Shown here: positions 1 to 7,537 of the stretch, one piece after another
Layout of the letters: every line of letters begins with the position of its first letter
Position numbering within the stretch: the first letter of the stretch is position 1
From: DATGFK01 sp040007395
GTDB taxonomy: Bacteria > Chloroflexota > Anaerolineae > Aggregatilineales > UBA2796
NCBI GenBank assembly: GCA_040007395.1
Contig: JBDTVG010000264.1
Span: 1-24,686 of the forward strand
Reading direction: 5' to 3'
DNA length: 24,686 nucleotides
Translations under genes and position numbers: made by a program
Notes under the pieces: model-generated
What the model saw: the letters and a program-made list of their open reading frames with translations, nothing else
What the model was told of the DNA's origin: nothing
The model's database searches: none

Positions 1-771
1 TTCAACCTGAAGCCGGGCGATACGATGACTGTCTCCAAGATGCCTGGCTGGTCCTCCCCCAAAGCTGGGGATGAAGCACCGGCCAGCCTGACGTGGACGG
101 TGGGAGCGGTTACCCGGGAGACACCCTTGGGCTTTCTGGGGGTGTCGCTGGTTCCGGAATTGATCGTCTCGGACGCAGTCTTAGACGGTTTGAGCGACCA
201 ACTGCTGCAACTGGGCCCGATCAATCCCGGGAACATGATGCTCAAGAGTGATGACCCGGATGCGGCGTTGAAAGCCATCGAACGCCTCTACAAGGCTACG
301 GTTGGGGGCAATTTCTCGTACCAATCGATGACGGAGTTCAATCAGAGCAGTAACCTACAGACGCTGCTGATTAACCTGTTCTTCTACGGGTTCTTGACGC
401 TGATCACGCTGATCGGGGTGACCAACATCGTCAACACATTGGATACCAGCATCAAGCTGCGTCGGCGCGAGTTCGCCATGCTCAAATCGGTTGGGCTGAC
501 TCCGGGCGGCTTCCTGCGCATGTTGCGCTATGAAAGCCTGTTCTATGGGCTGACCGCCCTGCTGTATGGTCTGCCACTCGGAATCGCCCTGAGCCTATTC
601 ATCTACTACCAGTTCGACGGGGTGAGTAGCTTTGCCTTCACCCTGCCTTGGGGGGCGATTGTGGGTTGTATCGTCGGCATCCTAGCCATCGTCTTCGTCA
701 CCATGATGATCTCCGGCGCGATGATCCGCAACGACAACATCGTAGATACGATCAAAGACGAAAATCTGTAG
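1..771 (+). CDS. ABC transporter permease, MacB/FtsX type, C-terminal part
   Basis: The reading frame is open from the first base of the window, so the gene starts upstream and the ATG at 25 is internal. The visible part carries the end of an extracytoplasmic MacB-like domain (about residues 1-110), then a hydrophobic segment starting LLINLFFYGFLTLITLIGV, a cytoplasmic loop with RRREFAMLKSVGLT, and two further membrane spans. This is the usual FtsX-fold permease end, with the conserved 'R-E-A-L-K-xG' coupling loop that contacts the ATPase. Such permeases act with a MacB/LolD-type ATPase in lipid, peptide or macrolide efflux or in envelope mechanotransmission. It lies 27 bp upstream of the BMP gene, which belongs to a different transporter class, so a shared function is doubtful. 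Family is clear; substrate is unknown. Confidence 0.85.
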   Translation, partial: FNLKPGDTMTVSKMPGWSSPKAGDEAPASLTWTVGAVTRETPLGFLGVSLVPELIVSDAVLDGLSDQLLQLGPINPGNMMLKSDDPDAALKAIERLYKATVGGNFSYQSMTEFNQSSNLQTLLINLFFYGFLTLITLIGVTNIVNTLDTSIKLRRREFAMLKSVGLTPGGFLRMLRYESLFYGLTALLYGLPLGIALSLFIYYQFDGVSSFAFTLPWGAIVGCIVGILAIVFVTMMISGAMIRNDNIVDTIKDENL

Positions 772-798
772 GCTCATAATCAGTTTCAAGGAGTCAGA

Positions 799-1980
799 AT
801 GTCAAAGAAACCTAGTCTTGTTCTGTTTGTTATAATAACAGTCGCTGTGCTTCTCGCCGCCTGCGCGCCTGCCGCTGCGTCGGCAACAGCGTCCGTAGCA
901 CCAACTGCTGTACCGGTTCAACCAACAACCGCTCCGACTGCAATCACATTAGCCCCCACAACCGCTGCCGTTCAGCCCGATGCCTCGTCGATTAAAGTCG
1001 GGTTGGTTACCGATACCGGCGGCGTGAATGATCATGCGTTCAACCAGTTGGCCTGGGAAGGTCTACAGAAAGCCTCCAAGGAGATGGGTTTCCAGGCGAA
1101 ATTCATCGAATCTAAGCAGCCCACTGACTATGAGACGAACATTGATGCGTTCGCGACCGAAGGCTACAACGTCATCATCACCGTCGGTTCTTTGATGGGC
1201 GATGCCACGGCTTTGAAAGCTAAACAATATCCCAACATCAAATTTGCCATTATCGACAACGCCTATGCCCCCACCAGTGGCGCGCAATATTGTGATGATG
1301 CCGTCAAAGATTGCTACTCCGATGGCGGTCTGACCAACGTCACCAGCCTGATGTTTGCGGAAGACCAACTTGGTTTCCTAGCGGGCGTCCTAGCCGGAGG
1401 CATGTCCAAATCGGGCTTCGTTTGCTCCGTCTCCAGTATGCCACCCCCTGCAAGTGATCGCTACGTGATCAGCTTCCGTAGGGGAGCTGTCTGGCAAGCC
1501 GGCTCTAATATTAAGGGTATGAATAATTACATCAATATTCAGACTACGAATAATGACATCCCTAACTTCACCGACTCCAGGCAGGGGAAGGAAACCGCTC
1601 AGAGGCTGATCGGCAGTGGTTGCGATGTTGTCTTCGCCGTTGCCGCTAACGGTGCTCTGCTGGCTGCCAAGGAAAGCAACCTAATGGCAATTGGCTTCGA
1701 TGTCGACCAGTACAACACCTATCCCGAAGTGAAAGACGCTCTGATTTCCTCCGCTCAGAAGAACGTGGATGTCGCCGTCTACAACTACTTGAAGACGGTT
1801 ACCGATGGTTCTATCAAAGCCGGCATCAGCACCGCCACCCTGCAAAACGGCGGCGTCGGCCTAGCCCCCTTCCATGATTGGGACAGCAAGATCCCAGCCG
1901 ATCTGAAAGCCCAGATCCAGAAGGCAAGCGACGGGATCAAGGATGGTTCCATTAAGATTGATCTACCCTCAGGAAACTAA
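799..1980 (+). CDS. BMP-family ABC transporter substrate-binding lipoprotein
   Basis: A 393-residue lipoprotein of the basic membrane protein (Bmp/PnrA) family, which usually binds purine nucleosides or related ligands for an ABC importer. An AAGGAG box precedes the ATG. Residues 1-22 form a lipoprotein signal with lipobox L19-A-A-C22; residues 23-60 are a Thr/Pro/Ala-rich tether. The mature domain starts at IKVGLVTDTGGVNDHAFNQ and includes the family segment GFDVDQYNTYPEVKDALISS near the C-terminal third. Length is normal. The ATPase gene that normally follows is broken about 75 bp downstream and no BMP-type permease genes are seen, so this binding protein is probably orphaned here or relies on components elsewhere. 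Ligand cannot be read from the sequence. Confidence 0.9.
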   Translation: MSKKPSLVLFVIITVAVLLAACAPAAASATASVAPTAVPVQPTTAPTAITLAPTTAAVQPDASSIKVGLVTDTGGVNDHAFNQLAWEGLQKASKEMGFQAKFIESKQPTDYETNIDAFATEGYNVIITVGSLMGDATALKAKQYPNIKFAIIDNAYAPTSGAQYCDDAVKDCYSDGGLTNVTSLMFAEDQLGFLAGVLAGGMSKSGFVCSVSSMPPPASDRYVISFRRGAVWQAGSNIKGMNNYINIQTTNNDIPNFTDSRQGKETAQRLIGSGCDVVFAVAANGALLAAKESNLMAIGFDVDQYNTYPEVKDALISSAQKNVDVAVYNYLKTVTDGSIKAGISTATLQNGGVGLAPFHDWDSKIPADLKAQIQKASDGIKDGSIKIDLPSGN

Positions 1981-1993
1981 AATATCTACTGAG

Positions 1994-2032
1994 AACAGGG
2001 TGCTGTGCTCCACAGGATACAGCACCCTGTTT
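1994..2032 (+). terminator. Strong hairpin after the BMP gene, probable terminator
   Basis: A perfect 13-bp inverted repeat (1994-2006 with 2019-2031) encloses a 12-nt loop, 13 bases after the BMP stop codon. The stem is GC-rich at its centre and is followed by a short TTTG stretch rather than a long U-run. It would end or attenuate transcription before the truncated ATPase gene. In BMP operons a hairpin between binding-protein and ATPase genes can also act as an attenuator that keeps the binding protein in excess. Confidence 0.65.
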
Positions 2033-2056
2033 GTAATAGAATTCAGGAACAAAGAT

Positions 2057-2125
2057 ATGACACTTGCCTTACAAGCCACAGGTATTACCAAGCGTTTTCT
2101 GGGTGTCCTTGCGAATGAGGTACTT
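2057..2125 (+). pseudogene. Sugar/nucleoside ABC ATPase gene, truncated after the first ~20 codons
   Basis: From the ATG at 2057 the translation starts MTLALQATGITKRFLGVLAN, the standard first strand and Walker-A approach of the double-ATPase subunit (RbsA/BMP-importer type), where 'GITKRFPGVVAN' is usual. The similarity stops before the Walker A motif. After about 2125 the frame continues to 2227 but no longer resembles an ATPase. The remnant sits right after the BMP binding-protein gene, where the ATPase gene would be expected, which supports loss of the rest by insertion or deletion. The end point is an estimate. Confidence 0.7.
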
Positions 2126-2129
2126 CCCA

Positions 2130-2216
2130 TGGGGAGTACCGTCGAGTACCTCGCAGCCCATTACCGTTGTTCCAGTCTTAGGAGGACTTCATCACGCTTA
2201 TCGCCGAGCGGCATGA
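2130..2216 (+). pseudogene. C-terminal tail of an IS481-like integrase/transposase
   Basis: In the frame whose codons start at 2166, the sequence reads VVPVLGGLHHAYRRAA and stops with TGA at 2214-2216. This resembles the C-terminal tail I associate with integrase-core transposases, and the degenerate integrase at 13420-13875 ends with a similar string, DILGGVIHDYYRAA. The tail directly abuts the truncated ATPase, so an element probably inserted there and was then mostly lost. Only the tail is present; no catalytic domain and no clear terminal repeats are visible. Left boundary is approximate. Confidence 0.55.
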
Positions 2217-2275
2217 GCAGGCGATAAACGACCTTTGGCGCAATAAGTAGCCAGCACGGGGCTGCATTTGGTTGG

Positions 2276-3076
2276 CTATTGTTCCCGATGTTCAACTGTT
2301 AGCGAGTATTCGAATTCCCCATCTGCATAGCCCATCTCTGCGGAGACCTCTTTCGCCGCGTCGATCACCATATCGCGTGTTTGGGCAAGCCGGGCTTCGT
2401 CCGTGCTTTGATCCGATAGTTCCGCCACGCAGATCGACGCAATGACGGTCCCAGTATGGTCGCGGATTGGGGCACCAAACCCATATAACCCTAGGCGATG
2501 TTCTTCCCGGTCAGTGGCATAGCCCTGCTGCCGAACCTGTGCGAGATGCTGCTGCAAGGTATCGCGGTCCGTGATCGTATAGGATGTATTGGCGCGGAAG
2601 TTATTCTTGTCGAGCAGTTCGTTCAGTTCGGACTGGGGTAGATACGCCCACATGACCTTGCCCGCTGCGGAACAGTAGCCCGGTGCCTCGCCGCCAACAT
2701 CTGTCGAATTGATCGTCAAGCCGGGGTATTGCACCCGTTCGATATAGATCGCGCGCGCCTCAGCCATCTTGGCGAGGTGAGAGACGGAATGTGTATGGGT
2801 CGCCAGCTTTTCCATGTGGGGCAACGCCAGCGCCCGCAGATTCAACCCAGTAATGACCTTAGCGCCCATCATGCGCAGTTTGGAGCCTACCGCGTATTTT
2901 CGGTTACTATCCTGGCTGACATATCCCATGAGGCGTAAGGTTGTCAGTAGCCGATGCACAATCGTTTTGTCCAACCCTAGTTCCACAGACAGTGCGCTCA
3001 CTCCCATCGCGCCATTCTTCACGAGCGCTTCAACGACCGTTAACCCGCGTTCCAGCGACTGGACGTTACGACTCAT
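2276..3076 (-). CDS. IclR-family transcriptional regulator
   Basis: 266 residues, typical for the family. Residues 5-65 form the winged helix-turn-helix (LERGLTVVEALVKNGAMGVS, then a recognition helix in LGLDKTIVHRLLTTL). Residues 80-255 are the effector-binding GAF-like domain, with the family segments YCSAAGKVMWAYLP, REEHRLGLYGFGAPIRD and VIASICVAEL. The gene is divergent from the sugar-importer/iol-like run and separated from it by about 315 bp of AT-rich DNA, the usual arrangement for a local IclR regulator. It probably controls that operon, most likely as a repressor relieved by a pathway intermediate, and may regulate itself. Effector unknown. A GAGGA box precedes the ATG on the minus strand. 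Confidence 0.92.
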   Translation of the reverse strand: MSRNVQSLERGLTVVEALVKNGAMGVSALSVELGLDKTIVHRLLTTLRLMGYVSQDSNRKYAVGSKLRMMGAKVITGLNLRALALPHMEKLATHTHSVSHLAKMAEARAIYIERVQYPGLTINSTDVGGEAPGYCSAAGKVMWAYLPQSELNELLDKNNFRANTSYTITDRDTLQQHLAQVRQQGYATDREEHRLGLYGFGAPIRDHTGTVIASICVAELSDQSTDEARLAQTRDMVIDAAKEVSAEMGYADGEFEYSLTVEHREQ

Positions 3077-3392
3077 TATTCCTCACTGTTTCACACTTCG
3101 CAATTAAGTTTCGCTATTGGCTATTTTAGAAAGGCACCCCCGAAATGTCAACGATGTATTTGCCTGGCATGGCAAGACAGTGCTGGTCTAGCCATATTTC
3201 GTGAAAATAGATACAATATTGACTATTTCAATATTTAATTGTATATATATTTACACTGTTCCCTATAGGGCAACAAAGTATTTATATAGACTACTCGGTA
3301 TCAAGGGGGAATCTATAATATAGACCTTATTCTTGTAACCAACCCGTGCGATGTGTCAACTAATCCAATTTGCCAGAACAGGAAGTTATATC
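3077..3392. promoter_or_regulatory. Divergent promoter/operator region between the IclR gene and the catabolic operon
   Basis: This AT-rich intergenic region holds several symmetrical elements that could be IclR operators: TATTT/AAATA at 3195-3209; a 7-bp inverted repeat AATATTG...CAATATT with a 7-base spacer at 3215-3235, nested in TACAAT...ATTGTA at 3212-3243; and the perfect palindrome CCCTATAGGG at 3261-3270. A TATAAT at 3314-3319 is a good -10 candidate for the rightward operon, but no convincing -35 lies 17 bp upstream. AGGAAG at 3380-3385 is the ribosome-binding site that favours ATG 3393. Which repeat is the real operator cannot be decided from sequence alone. Confidence 0.5.
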
Positions 3393-4715
3393 ATGAACAC
3401 CTTTAGTCAACGATTACTTACCCTCATTTTTGTAGCCAGCCTATGCTTATTGTCGGTTACCAACCTGCAACCCGTGCGTGCTGACAATCTGTCAGGCAAG
3501 CTGGTGGTTGATGTGGAATCATGGATGATCGACAAGTACAACATGAAGGAGCTTGCTGCCCGCTTCATGAAGGATCACCCGAACGTTGAAGTCGAGGTGA
3601 TCACCCATGAAGGGCTTGGTGCAAGCTATCAGAACATCTTCTTGGAATGGGCGCAGACCAAAGCGTCTACCGCTGACCTGTATTTCGGCGGCCTGATCAG
3701 CCAGCTTTCCCCTGTAATCATCGACAACGCCCTGCTGCCCTGGGACGAAATTATGACAGGCGATCTCGCGCCGGATAAATGGATAAAGGGTTTCCTGTCC
3801 TATTCAGAAGTTCCGGGTGCCAAAGATGGCGAAAAGTATCTAACGCTGCCCGGCCTAGGAGAAACGATAAACTTCCAGTACAACACCAAGCTGTTCGAAT
3901 CAGCCGGATTGAAGGCACCGACCAGCTACGACGAACTCTATACCGCCGCCTGCAAGCTGGCAGCGATGAAGGTGAACGACAAGTCGCTCCTCGGTTTTGA
4001 GGGCGAATACAACCTCAACTTCGCGCCGGATACGTGGATGGCAGCGGTCACCGCTGAGGAAGGCACCTACCTGACTGCCGATGGCAAGCCGAACTGGGAC
4101 AGCGCTGCTGGCAAACGCTGGATTGAGTTCCAGAAGAAGATCGTTGACAACAAGTGTGGCGGGACCAGTGTCTTAACCGATAACAACGGTGCACGCAACG
4201 CCCTCAAGGCAGGTCAGGCTGCAATTATCAACGCTTCCAACTCGCGCCTGAGCGAAGGCTCGGTTGCGCTCTGCGCGGAGAAGGATACCTTCCCCTGCAA
4301 GTCGGGCGAAACCATTCAGGCGTTTGATTACTTCGGTGGTAAAGGAACACTCGCCTTCTCGCATCAAATCTACATCCCCAGAGTCGCCAAGAACATCAAT
4401 GCGGCGCGTGCCTTCGCCAAGGAACAGCTACTGAGTTCTTACGCACAGACTTGGTCAGCCATGCACTACGGCAAGATGCCAACCATCTGGGCAAACTACG
4501 ACGCGTTGCCGAAAAACGTCAACTTCGACCATGTCCGTAACGAACTCAAGGGCGACACACAGGGCCAGTGGGTATACCGTGATGGGCAACTCCTGCGCCA
4601 GTTGTACGTCGATAACCTCCAAAGTTATCTTTCGGGTAAGATCACGCTGGATGAAATGATCTCGAAGCTCAAGGACGGCACAGACAAGGCTGATTTGACA
4701 GTTCCCAAGGGCTAA
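3393..4715 (+). CDS. Carbohydrate ABC transporter substrate-binding protein (family 1)
   Basis: 440 residues from ATG 3393, chosen because AGGAAG lies 7 bases upstream and because translation then opens with a clean signal peptide (MNTFSQRLLTLIFVASLCLL, cleavage probable after PVRA). The in-frame ATG at 3351 would add 14 hydrophilic residues before the signal. There is no lipobox cysteine. The mature protein has the family-1 sugar-binding fold: WMIDKYNMKELAARFMKDHP near the start, an interlobe region with LPGLGETINFQYNTKLFESA, and PRVAKNINAARAFAKEQLLS in the C-lobe. It is the binding component of a CUT1 importer whose two permeases follow. Catabolic neighbours suggest a uronate, cyclitol or related ligand; this is inference. 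Confidence 0.92.
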   Translation: MNTFSQRLLTLIFVASLCLLSVTNLQPVRADNLSGKLVVDVESWMIDKYNMKELAARFMKDHPNVEVEVITHEGLGASYQNIFLEWAQTKASTADLYFGGLISQLSPVIIDNALLPWDEIMTGDLAPDKWIKGFLSYSEVPGAKDGEKYLTLPGLGETINFQYNTKLFESAGLKAPTSYDELYTAACKLAAMKVNDKSLLGFEGEYNLNFAPDTWMAAVTAEEGTYLTADGKPNWDSAAGKRWIEFQKKIVDNKCGGTSVLTDNNGARNALKAGQAAIINASNSRLSEGSVALCAEKDTFPCKSGETIQAFDYFGGKGTLAFSHQIYIPRVAKNINAARAFAKEQLLSSYAQTWSAMHYGKMPTIWANYDALPKNVNFDHVRNELKGDTQGQWVYRDGQLLRQLYVDNLQSYLSGKITLDEMISKLKDGTDKADLTVPKG

Positions 4716-4739
4716 TCAAATTATCAAGCTTCAAGGTTC

Positions 4740-4778
4740 GGTTGGTCGGGATAGCGTAGACACCTATCCCGACCAACC
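4740..4778 (+). promoter_or_regulatory. Perfect 15-bp intercistronic hairpin between binding-protein and permease genes
   Basis: Positions 4740-4754 and 4764-4778 are perfectly complementary (GGTTGGTCGGGATAG on the left arm), with a 9-base loop. No U-tract follows, so it is not a classical intrinsic terminator. Located 25 bp after the binding-protein stop and about 70 bp before the permease start, it resembles the stem-loops that protect binding-protein mRNA from 3' decay and lower permease expression in sugar ABC operons. Role inferred from position. Confidence 0.7.
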
Positions 4779-4845
4779 ACATCACTTACGGCGTATATGT
4801 GGACTGTACGCATCCAGATCCAAACAGGTAATAAGGATTTGTTTC

Positions 4846-5781
4846 ATGGGTAAAGCACGGCTTACCGGCAAAATCAGCATTGGACGACCAGTTACGGGCC
4901 GGGATATGGAACGTCGACAGACACAGTTCGCACTGTTCCTGATCATCCCCTCGATCATCATGATCGGGCTGTTCATTGGCTATCCGTTGGTTTATTCATT
5001 TTTTCTAACCTTTTCGAAATTCACGATACAAAAAGTAGACTGGTTTGCCGCCGGAACAAGTAATTACAGTCTGGTGTTCAAAGACCAGACCTTCTGGGAT
5101 GCACTGGGGTTTACGCTGCTCTATACGATGACCTATGTGGTCATCAGTATGGCACTGGGGCTGCTTGTCGCGGTACTTCTGCAACAGGTTACCATGGGTG
5201 GATCGATCTTTCGGGGGATTTTGTTCCTGCCAACGGTGATCCCAGTGACAATGGGCTTACTGATGTTTCAATGGGTGCTCGATCCTAACAACGGCGTGCT
5301 CAACCATGTCCTGCTACGGGTGCTTAACCGGCCCGATCTGGTCCACAACTGGCTGACCGATGAAACCACCGCTTTTGGCACACTGGTTACAGTGACACTG
5401 TGGGGATTCGGCCCTTGGATTTTGCTGCTGGCGGGTTTGCTCGCCATTCCCAAAGATTTCTATGAGGCGGCGAGAGTGGATGGCGCGACCCGATTTGGGG
5501 AGTTTCAGCATATCACGCTGCCGCTGCTGCGCAACACAGTGATGATCGTGACGACCCTGCAAACGATCAAAGCGCTGAAACTATTTGTCCCCATCTACGT
5601 TCTGACCGAAGGCAATCCCGCAGGGTCAACCCGGTCACTCTATTATCTGGTGTTTCAGAAGATCAACAACGGGCAGAACTACTATGCTTATGCGACGACG
5701 GTCGGCTGGATTTTCGCCGCCATTGTCCTAGTCATTTCTATCCTGACGACCTTGATCGCTCGCCAGACGCGGGAGAGGTAG
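4846..5781 (+). CDS. Carbohydrate ABC transporter permease, MalF/UgpA type
   Basis: 311 residues with six predicted membrane spans; the first is FALFLIIPSIIMIGLFIGYP. The cytoplasmic EAA loop that docks on the ATPase is present as EAARVDGATRFGEFQHITLP (about residues 206-225), matching the CUT1 consensus. AAGGA lies 9 bases before ATG 4846. The gene is 7 bp upstream of the second permease and is co-transcribed with it. It forms one half of the membrane channel for the sugar captured by the 3393-4715 protein. No ATPase gene lies in the cluster, so a shared MsmX/MalK-type ATPase encoded elsewhere is presumably used. Confidence 0.93.
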   Translation: MGKARLTGKISIGRPVTGRDMERRQTQFALFLIIPSIIMIGLFIGYPLVYSFFLTFSKFTIQKVDWFAAGTSNYSLVFKDQTFWDALGFTLLYTMTYVVISMALGLLVAVLLQQVTMGGSIFRGILFLPTVIPVTMGLLMFQWVLDPNNGVLNHVLLRVLNRPDLVHNWLTDETTAFGTLVTVTLWGFGPWILLLAGLLAIPKDFYEAARVDGATRFGEFQHITLPLLRNTVMIVTTLQTIKALKLFVPIYVLTEGNPAGSTRSLYYLVFQKINNGQNYYAYATTVGWIFAAIVLVISILTTLIARQTRER

Positions 5782-5788
5782 GAATACG

Positions 5789-6691
5789 ATGGCGACTACG
5801 GTAAGCAACATATCCAAGCCACGGCTAATGCAAAGACTTGTCAATCGCTCCGGTCACTTTGATCGCCGTTACCAGTTTATCGTGGCGGTGACACTCAGCT
5901 TCCTGTGTTTTCTGACGCTGCTGCCGTTCATTTGGGTCGCGCTGACGGCGTTCAAGCCCGATACGGAAATCTATACGACGAACCTACAAATCCTGCCGCA
6001 GGAATGGACCCTCGCGCAATTCCAAAAAGTGTTCGACAAAGGCAGCGATCTCCCCATCTACATGATCAACACGCTATTTTACTCGGCAGTGACCATCTCG
6101 GTGGTTGTGCTGTTCGCGTCGATGGGTGGTTACGCACTGGGGCTACTGACACTGCCCTTCGCAAATATCATTGTGACTGGACTGTTAATCATTCTGTCGA
6201 TTCCCTGGGTCATCCTGATCGTTCCGCTTCTGATGTTCGAGTTTCAATTACATATCTGGAATACAAGACCCGGCTTGATCCTTCCCTATATCGCGCTGTT
6301 TCTACCCTTCGCCATCTGGATCATGCGCGGTTCCTTTATGGGAATGCCGAAGGAACTGGGTGAAGCAGCTCGCATCGATGGCGCGAGTGAGTTCACCGTT
6401 TTCTGGCGCATCTATCTGCCGTTGGCGCGTGGCGGGGTTGCTACCGTCATCCTGCTGACATTCGTGGACATCTGGAACGAGGTGCTACTAGCGGCCTCAC
6501 TCGCCAACAACCCCAAGATCGCCAACATAAACATTGGCCTCAGACGGCTTGCTGAAGAGGGGCAATCCTTCGCCTTTGGGCCGCTGAGTGTGACCATTCT
6601 TATTGCCATGATCCCAACTTTCATTGTGTTCATGGTGTTGCAACGTTACTACATACGTGGCATTAGCGAAGGCGCTCTGGGTGGATTCTAA
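5789..6691 (+). CDS. Carbohydrate ABC transporter permease, MalG/UgpE type
   Basis: 300 residues. An N-terminal membrane span (FIVAVTLSFLCFLTLLPFIW) is followed by the periplasmic TAFKPDTEIYT motif common in MalG-type permeases, and then five more spans. The EAA loop reads EAARIDGASEFTVFWRIYLP (about residues 192-211). An AGAGGTAGGA ribosome-binding site overlaps the end of the preceding permease gene. It pairs with the upstream MalF-type subunit as a heterodimer. The SDR gene follows after only 3 bp, tying the importer to the catabolic genes. Confidence 0.93.
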   Translation: MATTVSNISKPRLMQRLVNRSGHFDRRYQFIVAVTLSFLCFLTLLPFIWVALTAFKPDTEIYTTNLQILPQEWTLAQFQKVFDKGSDLPIYMINTLFYSAVTISVVVLFASMGGYALGLLTLPFANIIVTGLLIILSIPWVILIVPLLMFEFQLHIWNTRPGLILPYIALFLPFAIWIMRGSFMGMPKELGEAARIDGASEFTVFWRIYLPLARGGVATVILLTFVDIWNEVLLAASLANNPKIANINIGLRRLAEEGQSFAFGPLSVTILIAMIPTFIVFMVLQRYYIRGISEGALGGF

Positions 6692-6694
6692 GAC

Positions 6695-7522
6695 ATGGGG
6701 GAAGAATTTGTGGATTGCATTACACCTCGGGTAGATTTTAAGACAGAGCTGGAACAGCTCTTCGATCTGACCGATCAGGTCGCTTACCTCCCTGGTGGTT
6801 ATGGTGGTATCGGCGAAGCGATTGCGTGGGGGCTGGCACTGCGTGGGGCAAAGGTTGTGATTTCGGGGCGTAGTGTCGAAAAAGCTAACCAACTTGCCGA
6901 GCAACTTGTTAAAGCAGGTTATGAAGCCAAGAGTGTCAGTATGGATGGCAAATCCGTGGCTGATATTCGCGACTCGGTGGATTTCGTCGTCAGTGAATAT
7001 GGCAGGATCGATATCCTAGTGAACTGCATCGGCATCCAGCGTGAACAGCCGCTGCTCGAAGTAACTGAAGAAGCCTATGACGAAGTTTATGAAGTGAACT
7101 TGAAATCTGCGATGTTTTTGGCCCAAGCCACAGCACGGCATCAAATCGCGGCGGGCAGAGGCGGGCGGCAGATTCACCTGCTATCGGTGCGTGCACAGCT
7201 TGGCCTGCGTGGTCGGGGCTATTCCGCCTATTGCAGCACCAAAGGTGGACTGGTGATGCTCATCAAACAGCACGCGATGGAACTTGCGCCACACAATATC
7301 ACCGTGAACGGCATCGCTCCTACGTTCGTGTACACGGAGATGATCCGGCACGTCATGGAAAGCGATGAGTTCCGCCACAGTCTCCTTGCGCGAATCCCCC
7401 TGGGCCGCATTGCCGATCCCAAAGACATTGTCGGACCCGCAGTTTTCTTTGCCTCGGCTGGAGCAAGCTTTGTGACCGGACAGATTATGTATGTTGATGG
7501 CGGCATTACAGCCAGCCAGTAA
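6695..7522 (+). CDS. SDR-family dehydrogenase (gluconate 5-dehydrogenase/KduD-like)
   Basis: 275 residues, classical short-chain dehydrogenase. The Rossmann motif is unusual: LPGGYGGIGEA at residues 32-42, with Pro33 at the position normally held by the Thr of TGxxxGIG. Catalytic residues are in place: N110 (VNCIG), S164 (LLSVRA), Y179 and K183 (YCSTK). The end GQIMYVDGG is standard. It begins 3 bp after the permease stop and lies 15 bp before the kinase gene. By context it probably oxidises or reduces a hydroxyl of the imported polyol or sugar acid; it could stand in for inositol dehydrogenase or make a 5-keto acid. Substrate not determinable. The weak ribosome-binding site makes the exact start less sure. 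Confidence 0.88.
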   Translation: MGEEFVDCITPRVDFKTELEQLFDLTDQVAYLPGGYGGIGEAIAWGLALRGAKVVISGRSVEKANQLAEQLVKAGYEAKSVSMDGKSVADIRDSVDFVVSEYGRIDILVNCIGIQREQPLLEVTEEAYDEVYEVNLKSAMFLAQATARHQIAAGRGGRQIHLLSVRAQLGLRGRGYSAYCSTKGGLVMLIKQHAMELAPHNITVNGIAPTFVYTEMIRHVMESDEFRHSLLARIPLGRIADPKDIVGPAVFFASAGASFVTGQIMYVDGGITASQ

Positions 7523-7537
7523 GCGGGAAAATCATTG

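Noticed and set aside
2155..2250. Frame reading EDFITLIAERHEQAINDLWRNK before the TAG near 2248
   Set aside because: Looked at first like the tail of an unknown gene, but it overlaps, in another phase, the integrase tail VLGGLHHAYRRAA, which has a related counterpart at 13831-13875.
3351..3392. Upstream ATG for the sugar-binding protein
   Set aside because: Would place 14 polar residues before a clean signal peptide, and the good ribosome-binding site serves ATG 3393.
5905..6363. 152-codon plus-strand open frame in another phase
   Set aside because: Inside the MalG-type permease gene, no ribosome-binding site; shadow.
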